From: Chloroflexota bacterium
Lineage (GTDB): Bacteria > Chloroflexota > Dehalococcoidia > DSTF01 > RBG-16-68-14
DNA: 7,190 nt
Reading direction: 5' to 3'
Assembly (NCBI GenBank): GCA_022561355.1
Contig: JADFRJ010000118.1
Coordinates: 1 to 7,190 of the forward strand
Positions 1-4,636 of the stretch are shown here, piece after piece; position 1 is the stretch's first letter; every line of letters starts with the position of its first letter. Made by a program: the position numbers and the translations under genes. The notes under the pieces were generated by a model. It saw nothing but the letters and a program-made list of their open reading frames with translations, was not told the DNA's origin and did no database searches.

Positions 1-281
1 TTCTCAATCACTTCACCGGCAAGCTGCTTTGCCTGCAACGGGTCGCTCACCCGGGCCACTCTGATTTCTTTAGGGCGGAAGGCGTAAGCCTGACCTGGCT
101 CCCTTAATATCAGGACCTGGCTCTCGTGGTTATACCAGGCATTGGCTTGCAGGGCGTTTAGATAGGGAAACACGGCGCTTATGTCGTTGGGCAGGCTCAC
201 CCTGGCTGCCCAACGGGCCGAGCCGGGGGCACACTCGGGCTCCACCAGTTCAATTTCGTATTCTCCGATTAATTTCTCCAT
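1..281 (-). CDS. N-terminal part of a probable Fe-S-binding protein (partial, runs off left edge)
   Basis: The minus-strand frame is open from ATG at 281 to the window edge (93 complete codons, no stop). It reads MEKLIGEYEIELVEPE, then CAPGSARWAARVSLPNDIS, VFPYLNALQANAWYNHE, QVLILREPGQAYAFRP and KEIRVARVSDP. This even, soluble alpha/beta-like text has normal codon use and resembles, from memory, the N-terminal domain of proteins that carry a later Cys-rich [4Fe-4S] segment in Dehalococcoidia-type anaerobes. That segment would lie outside the window, so the function is tentative. Start: the same frame extends 36 codons further to ATG 389, which has an AGGAG six bases upstream, but that Shine-Dalgarno lies inside a perfect palindrome (392-413) and the extra residues look unlike a domain. 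ATG 281 lacks a Shine-Dalgarno, but a TTGCTG-17-TAAAAT promoter (313-318/290-295) would give a nearly leaderless message. That it is coding is fairly sure; the product is not. Confidence 0.6.
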   Translation of the reverse strand, partial: MEKLIGEYEIELVEPECAPGSARWAARVSLPNDISAVFPYLNALQANAWYNHESQVLILREPGQAYAFRPKEIRVARVSDPLQAKQLAGEVIE

Positions 282-289
282 CAACTTTG

Positions 290-318
290 ATTTTACCACG
301 GAAGCAATGAGGCAGCAA
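290..318 (-). promoter_or_regulatory. possible leaderless promoter for the gene at 1-281
   Basis: On the minus strand TTGCTG (318-313) is followed after exactly 17 bases by TAAAAT (295-290), a five-of-six match to the -10 consensus; the -35 matches only three of six. Transcription would begin about 7 bases later, within a base or two of ATG 281, giving a leaderless mRNA. This would explain the missing Shine-Dalgarno. It is in conflict with the alternative start at 389. Confidence 0.3.
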
Positions 319-391
319 CGCCGGGGAAAATTTACTCTGACTGGAGTGACGGTTTCATCAGGTAGGACTACCCCCTTTTTAAAATTCATCC

Positions 392-413
392 CCCTCTCCT
401 TCAAAGGAGAGGG
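392..413. repeat. perfect palindrome, CCCTCTCCTT arms
   Basis: Arms CCCTCTCCTT and AAGGAGAGGG face each other around CA, so all 22 bases are self-complementary (as RNA, an 8-bp stem with a 6-base loop). It overlaps the AGGAG that would serve the alternative start at 389, which therefore may be a by-product of the repeat. It looks like an interspersed palindromic repeat of the host genome. Confidence 0.7.
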
Positions 414-430
414 ATAAAAAAGGAGAGTCA

Positions 431-451
431 AAGAGAGCCGAAGCCTCTCTT
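431..451. repeat. small hairpin, AAGAGAG arms
   Basis: Arms AAGAGAG (431-437) and CTCTCTT (445-451) pair over 7 bp around a 7-base loop. It is one of four dyads packed in about 160 bases; it may be part of the same intergenic repeat family. Confidence 0.45.
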
Positions 452-462
452 ACACACACTTC

Positions 463-487
463 CCCCCTCCCTTGATAAGGGAGGGGG
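463..487. repeat. perfect 11-bp-stem hairpin, CCCCCTCCCTT arms
   Basis: Arms CCCCCTCCCTT (463-473) and AAGGGAGGGGG (477-487) pair perfectly around the loop GAT. The arm composition is close to that of the palindrome at 392-413, suggesting related interspersed elements. No T-run follows on either strand, so it is not a typical intrinsic terminator. Confidence 0.7.
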
Positions 488-512
488 ATAAAGGGGGAGG
501 GTTCTTAAATAT

Positions 513-548
513 TAAGGGGGTGAGGTGGACAAATAATCTCACCCCTTA
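513..548 (-). terminator. possible terminator-like hairpin after the 3-hydroxyacyl-CoA dehydrogenase end
   Basis: Read on the minus strand, TAAGGGGTGAG (548-538) pairs with CTCACCCCCTTA (524-513) with one bulged base and a 13-base loop, about 38 bases after the stop at 587-589. The following bases are AT-rich but broken up by A and G, so termination efficiency is uncertain. It may equally be another palindromic repeat. Confidence 0.3.
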
Positions 549-586
549 TTCTGTTCAGCATTATTCAGAAACAGGCTGATCGCCTT

Positions 587-1207
587 TTACCACTTGGATA
601 GCACGTCCCGCCAGAAGTCGTATATGCCCTTCTTCCCCTGACCACCGGTATAACCTGCCCTGACCATCATTTTTACCAGAGGATGCACATGGCCGCCGTC
701 CCAGCCAAACTCTGTAATGGTGTCCTCCTCGGCATGAACGGAAAGACTCCATGAGCCAATCAGGTCGCCCAGCTCTAAGGGGCCCATCGGGTGGTTGTAG
801 CCAAGTCTCATTGCCTTATCGATATCCTCCGGTGTAGCAATATGTGCCCACAGCAATTCCAGGGCATCGTTTCTACCTCGGGCGGCGCGGTTGGCTAGAA
901 ATCCGAAGGTATCCCGGCAATATACCGGCTCCTTGCCCAGCTTCCTGGCCAGTTCATATATCGTGCTGGCCGTTTCCTCAGAGAGCAGCGCGTGTTCGGG
1001 GAACTCGGCCTTGATGGCGTTGTGCAGGAGCTTTTCGACGGCGAGGTCGGTCTCCGTTAGCAGGTCGCCGCGCCCCTTCACCGTGATTTCGTGCGGCCGG
1101 CGAAAGCGTGAGAGGGCGAGCGCGCCGGCTTCTTGCGCCGCATCGCGGGCGATATCGATAGCGGAACGGCCGGATGCGCCGATGGGGAGAACGGGGGGTG
1201 GAGGCAT
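587..1207 (-). CDS. chimeric ORF: inositol-monophosphatase N-terminus joined to 3-hydroxyacyl-CoA dehydrogenase C-terminal domain
   Basis: Residues 1-80 read like the start of an inositol-monophosphatase/SuhB-family enzyme: helix AIDIARDAAQEAGALAL, then KGRGDLLTETDLAVEKLL, ending at the metal-binding LLSEETA. The metal-binding DPxDGT loop that must follow in any active member is absent. From residue ~81 the text becomes the C-terminal domain of a 3-hydroxyacyl-CoA dehydrogenase (3HCDH type): IYELARKLGKEPV, DTFGFLANR, ATPEDIDKAMRLGYNHPMGP, LELGDLIG and KKGIYDFW before a TAA stop. Its NAD-binding Rossmann half is missing. Neither half is a whole catalytic unit, and GC and codon style switch at the joint, so this is probably not a working fusion enzyme. 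The ATG at 1207 is 9 bases after the argS stop without a clear Shine-Dalgarno, so the phosphatase part was likely translationally coupled to argS. Each half is recognised confidently. Confidence 0.75.
   Translation of the reverse strand: MPPPPVLPIGASGRSAIDIARDAAQEAGALALSRFRRPHEITVKGRGDLLTETDLAVEKLLHNAIKAEFPEHALLSEETASTIYELARKLGKEPVYCRDTFGFLANRAARGRNDALELLWAHIATPEDIDKAMRLGYNHPMGPLELGDLIGSWSLSVHAEEDTITEFGWDGGHVHPLVKMMVRAGYTGGQGKKGIYDFWRDVLSKW
958..975. other. probable chimera junction (assembly join or recombination point)
   Basis: The switch from monophosphatase to dehydrogenase text falls between the ...SEETA and IYELA codons, about 958-972. To the right the DNA is rich in GC-ending codons; to the left it has many A/T-ending codons and AT-rich intergenic DNA. 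No insertion element, att-like repeat or tRNA marks the point. The two halves happen to stay in frame, which has a one in six chance for a random join given both strand and frame. Confidence 0.6.
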
Positions 1208-1216
1208 GCGCTTCGG

Positions 1217-2878
1217 TTACATGCGGTCAGGCGCGTCCATGCCCATCAATCCCAGCGTCGTCGCCAGGACGGACTGGGCGGCGGCGACGAGCTTGAGACG
1301 CGCCCGCGACTGATCAAGGTGCTCTTCGTCGACGACGCGGCACTTCTCGTAGAAATCGTGGAACGCCGTCGCCAGCTCCTGCGCGTAGTGGGGAAGGTGG
1401 TGCGGCTCCAGCGTGCGGGCCATGACGTCTACCAGTTCCGGCAGGTGGAGCATCTTTCTGATCAGCGATAGCTCGGACTCGTGCGTGAGGAGTGAGATGT
1501 CGCCGCCTTCGGCGTCCGGGAGCCGCTCCTTGGCGGTCCTGATGATGCCGGCGATGCGGGCGTGCGCGTACTGGACATAGTAAACAGGGTTCTCTGAACT
1601 CTGCTCCTTCGCCAGGTCGAGGTCGAAGTCGATCGTGGCGTCGGCTGAGCGTGAGAGGAAGAAGAAGAGACAGGCGTCCTTGCCAACCTCCTCGATCACC
1701 TCCCGGAGCGTAATGATGTCGCCGCTGCGTTTGGAGATCTTCAGCCGCTCCTCGCCCCGTCGCAGCGTAACGAGCTGGCCGATGATGATCGTCAGCCGTC
1801 CTTCTTCGATGCCCATCGCCTCGGTGGCGAGGAGCAGGGGCTTGACGTGGCCTTGGTGATCGGCGCCCCAGATGTCGATCACGCGGTCGAAGCCCCGCAC
1901 GAAAAACTTGTCGTAGTGGTATCCGACGTCGGTCGCGAGATAGGTTGGGAGGCCGCTCGAACGGATCAACACCTCGTCCTTGTCCGCCTCTAGCTTGCTC
2001 GTGGCGAACCAGACCGCGCCTTCCCGCTCCGTGACGAGGCCCTTCTCCCTGAGCAGCTCCATCACCTTGTCGAAGTAGCCGGCGTCGTAGACGGTCTGCT
2101 CGCGATACCAGTTGTCGTACTCGACGCCCATATCGGCGAGGTCGCGGCGGATCCAGTCCATGACCTGCTCCATGCCGTAGCGGCCTAGCTGGTCGGGAGG
2201 CGCTTCGCCTTCGGGCCTGAGCATGGTCTCGCCGAACTTCTCTCGCGCCTGCTCCGCGAGGTCGATCATGTAGGCGCCGCTGTAGCCGTCCTCGGGCACC
2301 GGCACGTCACGGCCGAAGAGCTGCTGGTAGCGGGCATAGAGCGTCCGGCCGAACACGTCGATCTGCGTGCCGGCGTCGTTGAAGTAGTACTCCGTTTCCA
2401 CGTCGTAACCGGCCGCCCGCAGGATGCGCGCGAGCGTGCTGCCCATGGCTGCCCAGCGCCCGTTGCCCGCGTGGAGCGGCCCGGTGGGGTTGGCGCTCAC
2501 GAACTCGACCTGCACCTTCTCGCCACCGCCGATGGCGACCTCCGCGAACGAAGGCCCGGCCTCCAAGATCACGTCGACCTGAGAGGCTAGCCACGATTGG
2601 CTGAGGTGGAAGTTGACGAACCCGGGCGGCGCCACCTCGACGCGTTCGATGGCGGGCGACTCCGGCATGTGGCGGGCGAGGGTTGCTCCGAGGTCGAGCG
2701 GCTTTGCTCGCGCCGCGCGAGCGAGCTGGAGCGGCAGACTGGTCGCATAGTCGCCGTGCTCCGGCCGCTGCGGACGTTCGATCACCGTGGGGGGCAGGGC
2801 CATCTCGGGCAGGTCGCCGGCTCGCTGGGCGCGGGCGGCCGCCTCTTCAACAAGCTTGGTGATCTCGTCCTTAATCAC
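1217..2878 (-). CDS. argS: arginine--tRNA ligase (class I aminoacyl-tRNA synthetase)
   Basis: This cytosolic enzyme attaches arginine to tRNA-Arg using ATP. The 553-residue length is normal for the family. The N-terminal additional (tRNA D-loop-binding) domain covers about residues 1-105 (PEHGDYATSLPLQLAR, APPGFVNFHLS). The catalytic Rossmann core follows with VEFVSANPTGPLHAGNGR at 124-141, where HAGN is the HIGH-type ATP motif in the N-ending form seen in many ArgS. EYYFNDAGTQID follows at ~163, GADHQGHVKPLL at ~338 and the KMSK equivalent KISKRSGD at 380-387. The DALR anticodon-binding domain starts near ENPVYYVQYAHARI and ends in LGLMGMDAPDRM. Translation starts at GTG 2878, which overlaps the TGA of the preceding gene as GTGA, implying translational coupling. 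GGAG lies about 13 bases upstream. The gene is complete, and the phosphatase fragment follows after 9 bases. Confidence 0.96.
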   Translation of the reverse strand: MIKDEITKLVEEAAARAQRAGDLPEMALPPTVIERPQRPEHGDYATSLPLQLARAARAKPLDLGATLARHMPESPAIERVEVAPPGFVNFHLSQSWLASQVDVILEAGPSFAEVAIGGGEKVQVEFVSANPTGPLHAGNGRWAAMGSTLARILRAAGYDVETEYYFNDAGTQIDVFGRTLYARYQQLFGRDVPVPEDGYSGAYMIDLAEQAREKFGETMLRPEGEAPPDQLGRYGMEQVMDWIRRDLADMGVEYDNWYREQTVYDAGYFDKVMELLREKGLVTEREGAVWFATSKLEADKDEVLIRSSGLPTYLATDVGYHYDKFFVRGFDRVIDIWGADHQGHVKPLLLATEAMGIEEGRLTIIIGQLVTLRRGEERLKISKRSGDIITLREVIEEVGKDACLFFFLSRSADATIDFDLDLAKEQSSENPVYYVQYAHARIAGIIRTAKERLPDAEGGDISLLTHESELSLIRKMLHLPELVDVMARTLEPHHLPHYAQELATAFHDFYEKCRVVDEEHLDQSRARLKLVAAAQSVLATTLGLMGMDAPDRM

Positions 2879-3381
2879 GACGATGCGGACTCCAAGCCGT
2901 TGAGCGCCGCGAAGGGGCCTTCCGCGGCCGCGGCGAGGCGCTTCAGCTCTTCCAGCGCCCTGCGAGATTCCCTGATCACGTCTGGAGAATAGCCCATGCG
3001 CTGGCTGTTATCCAAGAACTCATCCTCGTCCAGCACCTCTATTGTGCCCTGGGCCGAGACGCGCAGATCGAGGTCGAGATCGATGTAGGTGACGTTGTCA
3101 CCGTCGTACTCGGCGGGCGTTGTCACGTTGCAGTAGAAGCCCTCAAGGCCACCGCCGTTCGGTTTTTCGAGCAGCAGCACGTTATACCAGCGGTCTGACC
3201 AGAAGTGGTTGCGTGTGTCCCACGGCGTTCTCCAAGTTCCGCGCGGGTTTGACAGCTCTTGTCCCGCGTGATTGCTGGTGATCAGGAGGGGGCCCTCTTC
3301 ACGCACGAAGAGCGAGTCGAACTCCCAATGGCGGGAGCCGTCGTACTTCGTGGAGCGGACGTGGATGCGCCTGGCGGCCAT
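2875..3381 (-). CDS. DUF402 domain protein (possible nucleoside di-/triphosphatase)
   Basis: This is a 168-residue protein with the DUF402 (FomD/YgaC-like) pattern: start MAARRIHVRSTKYDGS, then HWEF, a central HFWSDRWYNVLLLE and GFYCNVTTPAEYDGD. The acidic signature YIDLDLDLRV and VLDEDEF follow, and a helical tail runs YSPDVIRESRRALEELKRLA. Characterised DUF402 proteins are metal-dependent nucleoside di/triphosphatases that use a cluster of Asp/Glu and Tyr residues; those acidic residues are present here, but activity on any particular substrate is inference. The frame stays open up to 3579, but I chose ATG 3381 because the first 66 residues of the longer frame are translated hairpin repeats and the family begins with this strand. 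There is no Shine-Dalgarno; a TACACT six bases upstream suggests a leaderless message. It overlaps argS by 4 bases, so the two are co-translated. Confidence 0.85.
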   Translation of the reverse strand: MAARRIHVRSTKYDGSRHWEFDSLFVREEGPLLITSNHAGQELSNPRGTWRTPWDTRNHFWSDRWYNVLLLEKPNGGGLEGFYCNVTTPAEYDGDNVTYIDLDLDLRVSAQGTIEVLDEDEFLDNSQRMGYSPDVIRESRRALEELKRLAAAAEGPFAALNGLESASS

Positions 3382-3387
3382 GTGGGC

Positions 3388-3417
3388 AGTGTACGGGGGC
3401 CGAGGGCCACGGGTCGA
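3388..3417 (-). promoter_or_regulatory. possible leaderless promoter of the DUF402-argS operon
   Basis: On the minus strand TCGACC (3417-3412) and TACACT (3393-3388) are 18 bases apart, four of six matches each. The -10 ends six bases before ATG 3381, so transcription would start at or next to the codon, consistent with the absence of a Shine-Dalgarno. The -35-like hexamer is part of a short TCGACCC tandem repeat, so chance is possible. Confidence 0.3.
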
Positions 3418-3429
3418 GGGTCGAGGGTG
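3411..3429. repeat. short tandem repeat, 7-base unit GGGTCGA
   Basis: GGGTCGA occurs twice head to tail (3411-3417, 3418-3424), followed by a partial third GGGT. It sits in the leader/promoter of the DUF402 gene. Slippage could vary the copy number, but the tract is too short to be more than suggestive. Confidence 0.5.
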
Positions 3430-3438
3430 GTGGGCAGA

Positions 3439-3461
3439 GAAGTTTGTTTTGCAGAATCGCC
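3439..3461. repeat. left copy of a 23-bp direct repeat (GAAGTTTGTTTTGCAGAA...)
   Basis: This segment matches 4578-4600 at 22 of 23 positions in the same orientation; the only difference is T versus A before CGCC. A weaker match continues for about 20 more bases to a shared GCAGAT (3477-3482 and 4615-4620). It lies 58 bases upstream of the DUF402 start on the minus strand. Confidence 0.75.
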
Positions 3462-3492
3462 CCTTCTTCTGTGTACGCAGATGAGCAGTTGA

Positions 3493-3514
3493 GGGCGCAC
3501 ACGCAGGTGCGCCC
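3493..3514. repeat. hairpin H1, GGGCGCAC arms followed by CTACATGGCG
   Basis: Arms GGGCGCAC (3493-3500) and GTGCGCCC (3507-3514) pair perfectly around a 6-base loop. Read on the minus strand it is the GTAGGGGCGCAC...GTGCGCCC palindrome. A shortened relative (GTAGGGGCGC, 8-base loop, GCGCCC) sits inside the NAxKHG gene at 4399-4422. Confidence 0.75.
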
Positions 3515-3528
3515 CTACATGGCGTCCG

Positions 3529-3571
3529 GCTACGGCCTGCGGGCGTGGCTTGGAAGAAGCTTCGCTTCTTC
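3529..3571. repeat. two-hairpin unit A (H2 + H3)
   Basis: H2: arms GCTACGGCC (3529-3537) and GGGCGTGGC (3541-3549), loop TGC, pairing with one G-T wobble and one mismatch. H3: arms GAAGAAGC (3553-3560) and GCTTCTTC (3564-3571), loop TTC, perfect. The hairpins are joined by TTG. The unit is preceded by the 19-bp repeat CCCTACATGGCGTCCGGCT (3513-3531), shared with unit C. Confidence 0.8.
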
Positions 3572-3587
3572 TGGCTCACGGCGCATG

Positions 3588-3630
3588 GCTACCGCCTGTG
3601 GCGGTAGCTTGGACGAAGCAGAGCTTCGTC
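3588..3630. repeat. two-hairpin unit B (H4 + H5)
   Basis: H4: arms GCTACCGCC (3588-3596) and GGCGGTAGC (3600-3608), loop TGT, perfect 9 bp. H5: arms GACGAAGC (3612-3619) and GCTTCGTC (3623-3630), loop AGA, perfect 8 bp. The linker is TTG. The start is 59 bases after unit A. Relative to unit A, both arms of the second hairpin change together (AAG/CTT to ACG/CGT). Confidence 0.85.
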
Positions 3631-3653
3631 TGGCCAGCCCTACATGGCGTCCG

Positions 3654-3698
3654 GCTGCTGTCAAGGACAGCAGCTTGGGAGAATGCAGAGCATTCTCC
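3654..3698. repeat. two-hairpin unit C (H6 + H7)
   Basis: H6: arms GCTGCTGTC (3654-3662) and GACAGCAGC (3666-3674), loop AAG, perfect 9 bp. H7: arms GGAGAATGC (3678-3686) and GCATTCTCC (3690-3698), loop AGA, perfect 9 bp. The linker is TTG. The start is 66 bases after unit B. The stem sequences differ strongly from A and B, yet every pair is kept. Confidence 0.85.
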
Positions 3699-3705
3699 TG
3701 CGTGA

Positions 3706-3727
3706 GGCCACCGCTTACGCTGGTGCC
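3706..3727. repeat. imperfect hairpin H8 just after the NAxKHG gene
   Basis: GGC-CACC-GC (3706-3714) faces GC-T-GGTG-CC (3719-3727) around the loop TTAC, with two bulges. It is the member of the array closest to the 3' end of the gene that stops at 3754, and could be a decayed unit or part of its 3' untranslated region. Confidence 0.45.
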
Positions 3728-3753
3728 CTGACGGAGTGGCGCTTCTTCGAGTC

Positions 3754-4530
3754 TCACTTGGAGTTGGGGAGGACATCGGAGATCTGGGGGCGCCTGGTCG
3801 AGTTGCGGAATTGGGGAGGAGAGGTGATGTCGATGCGGTGGAACGGGGTGGGCTTGCCCTGGCGGCGAGCCTGGAGCACCTCGAGCTGAATATGGAGCTG
3901 GCTGCAGACCCGATGAAGGTGGCTTTCGTAGCGGACGAGCAGCTCGAGCGGTGCAGCGTTCGGGATGATACGCGTTTGCTGACGCAGGAGGACGCGTAGC
4001 GGGTCGGGATCCGGCAGCTGTTCCGGCTCGTACTCCTTCGTGATGGAGTTCGCGTAGGCGTCGGCGAGGCCGAGATCGTCGGCCGTCTTCCAGACCTGTT
4101 CGTTGATCTCAGCCGTTTCTGAGTGGATGACGCGGCGCTGACGCCAGCGGTTGGCCGCGAGGTTGTAGACGATGTCTTCCTCCACCGTGCCCTCAGGTAG
4201 GAGCGACTCTCGAAAGCCCTCGTAGAAGTCATCCCACTCCTCGACGCTTTCGAAGTCAGCGATCACGACCGGATGAATGGCATGGATTCCGTGCTTGATA
4301 GCGTTGCGGCTGACGGCTGCCTTGCCAGCCGTCGTCTTGGGACCGCCACCCTGGCCGCGGCGAGACTGCTTACGGGGCCTGCCGCGAGGCTGCGGGGCGG
4401 GCGCATCAAGAGGCGCCCCTACGGCACCGTTACCGGCTTGCGCCTTGCGGGCCTCAATCTTAGGCTCGTCGTCGTGCTTAGGATCCTCGCTTTTGCCCGG
4501 TTCTGTCGCGCCATTCTTAGATCTCGCCAT
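3754..4530 (-). CDS. uncharacterised GPKT/NAxKHG-family protein with AT-hook-like N-terminus
   Basis: I do not know a tested function for this 258-residue protein. Residues 1-60 are charged and disordered-looking, with PRGRPRKQSRR at 48-58 resembling an AT-hook (R-GRP core), which suggests contact with DNA. The family core begins GGGPKTTAGKAAVSRNAIKHGIHA (62-84), followed by an acidic helix (SVEEWDDFYEGFRESLLPEG), a helix rich in Arg (VYNLAANRWRQRRVIHSETAEI) and, at 194-227, PLELLVRYESHLHRVCSQLH...LQARRQGK. From memory, proteins with GPKT.eGKa..NAxKHG and a late YEshL.R helix recur in several copies in Chloroflexota and Planctomycetes genomes, usually unannotated. The ATG at 4530 has GGAAGGAG ending 10 bases upstream and a good promoter at 4655-4683. 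A GTAGGGGCGC palindrome lies inside codons ~36-44. The hairpin array follows the stop (TGA), and no nuclease or transposase motif is visible. Confidence 0.75.
   Translation of the reverse strand: MARSKNGATEPGKSEDPKHDDEPKIEARKAQAGNGAVGAPLDAPAPQPRGRPRKQSRRGQGGGPKTTAGKAAVSRNAIKHGIHAIHPVVIADFESVEEWDDFYEGFRESLLPEGTVEEDIVYNLAANRWRQRRVIHSETAEINEQVWKTADDLGLADAYANSITKEYEPEQLPDPDPLRVLLRQQTRIIPNAAPLELLVRYESHLHRVCSQLHIQLEVLQARRQGKPTPFHRIDITSPPQFRNSTRRPQISDVLPNSK
4399..4422. repeat. GTAGGGGCGC-type palindrome inside the NAxKHG coding region
   Basis: Arms GGGCGC (4399-4404) and GCGCCC (4413-4418) surround an 8-base loop and are followed by CTAC, the same arrangement as hairpin H1 (3493-3518). It encodes residues around GAVGAPLDAPAP in the disordered N-terminus without breaking the frame, like a palindromic repeat that inserted into a tolerant linker. 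Confidence 0.5.
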
Positions 4531-4577
4531 GATTGTCCGGCTCCTTCCGGGATTCGAATCTCTGACTTTTAGATACG

Positions 4578-4600
4578 GAAGTTTGTTTTGCAGAAACGCC
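4578..4600. repeat. right copy of the 23-bp direct repeat
   Basis: It matches 3439-3461 at 22 of 23 positions in the same orientation. It lies 48 bases upstream of the NAxKHG start on the minus strand, in its leader, as the left copy lies 58 bases upstream of the DUF402 start. It can therefore be read as an element boundary or as a shared regulatory site. Confidence 0.75.
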
Positions 4601-4636
4601 TATTTATTGCATAAGCAGATACACCTTTTAGCGTTA

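Larger units (their letters stand above)
282..586. other. gene-free stretch with four palindromes
   Basis: No convincing gene lies here, apart from a possible 36-codon N-terminal extension of the left gene (282-389). The stretch carries purine/pyrimidine-biased palindromes at 392-413, 431-451, 463-487 and 513-548, listed individually. A 78-codon plus-strand frame (181-417) mirrors the minus-strand gene and then runs into the first palindrome; it is treated as spurious. Confidence 0.6.
3382..3753. other. gene-free stretch filled with hairpin repeats
   Basis: Frames exist here on both strands, but they cross the hairpins and show repeated, low-sense text (for example LPPQAVAMRREPEEAKLLPS on the minus strand), so I call none. 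The content is the TCGACCC tandem repeat, the left 23-bp repeat and eight small hairpins between 3493 and 3727. No T-run marks an intrinsic terminator after the NAxKHG gene that ends at 3754. Confidence 0.65.

Noticed and set aside
587..1207. Genuine bifunctional phosphatase-dehydrogenase
   Set aside because: Both catalytic cores are incomplete (no DPxDGT loop, no Rossmann NAD-binding half), and the composition changes at the joint.
3382..3579. Longer DUF402 start at 3579, adding 66 residues
   Set aside because: The added residues are translations of hairpin and repeat DNA, and the DUF402 family begins at MAARRIHVRS.
3493..3727. CRISPR array
   Set aside because: Repeats are not identical, have no uniform spacers and no cas genes are near; the units are conserved in structure, not sequence.
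3530..3757. 75-codon minus-strand frame across the hairpin array
   Set aside because: It runs through every hairpin with no recognisable domain; the open frame follows from repeat composition.
3576..4232. 218-codon Ser/Arg/Thr-rich minus-strand frame
   Set aside because: It is an out-of-frame shadow of the NAxKHG gene extended through the array; its composition is typical of a shadow frame in GC-rich DNA.
3479..4530. TnpB/IscB-type element with guide RNA
   Set aside because: The protein lacks RuvC or HNH residues and zinc-finger cysteines; only the 'gene plus 3' structured RNA' layout is similar.
4541..4566. tRNA 3' end (GATTCGAATC resembles a T-arm)
   Set aside because: The flanking bases do not form a 5-bp T-stem, and no D-arm, anticodon arm or acceptor partner is present on either strand.
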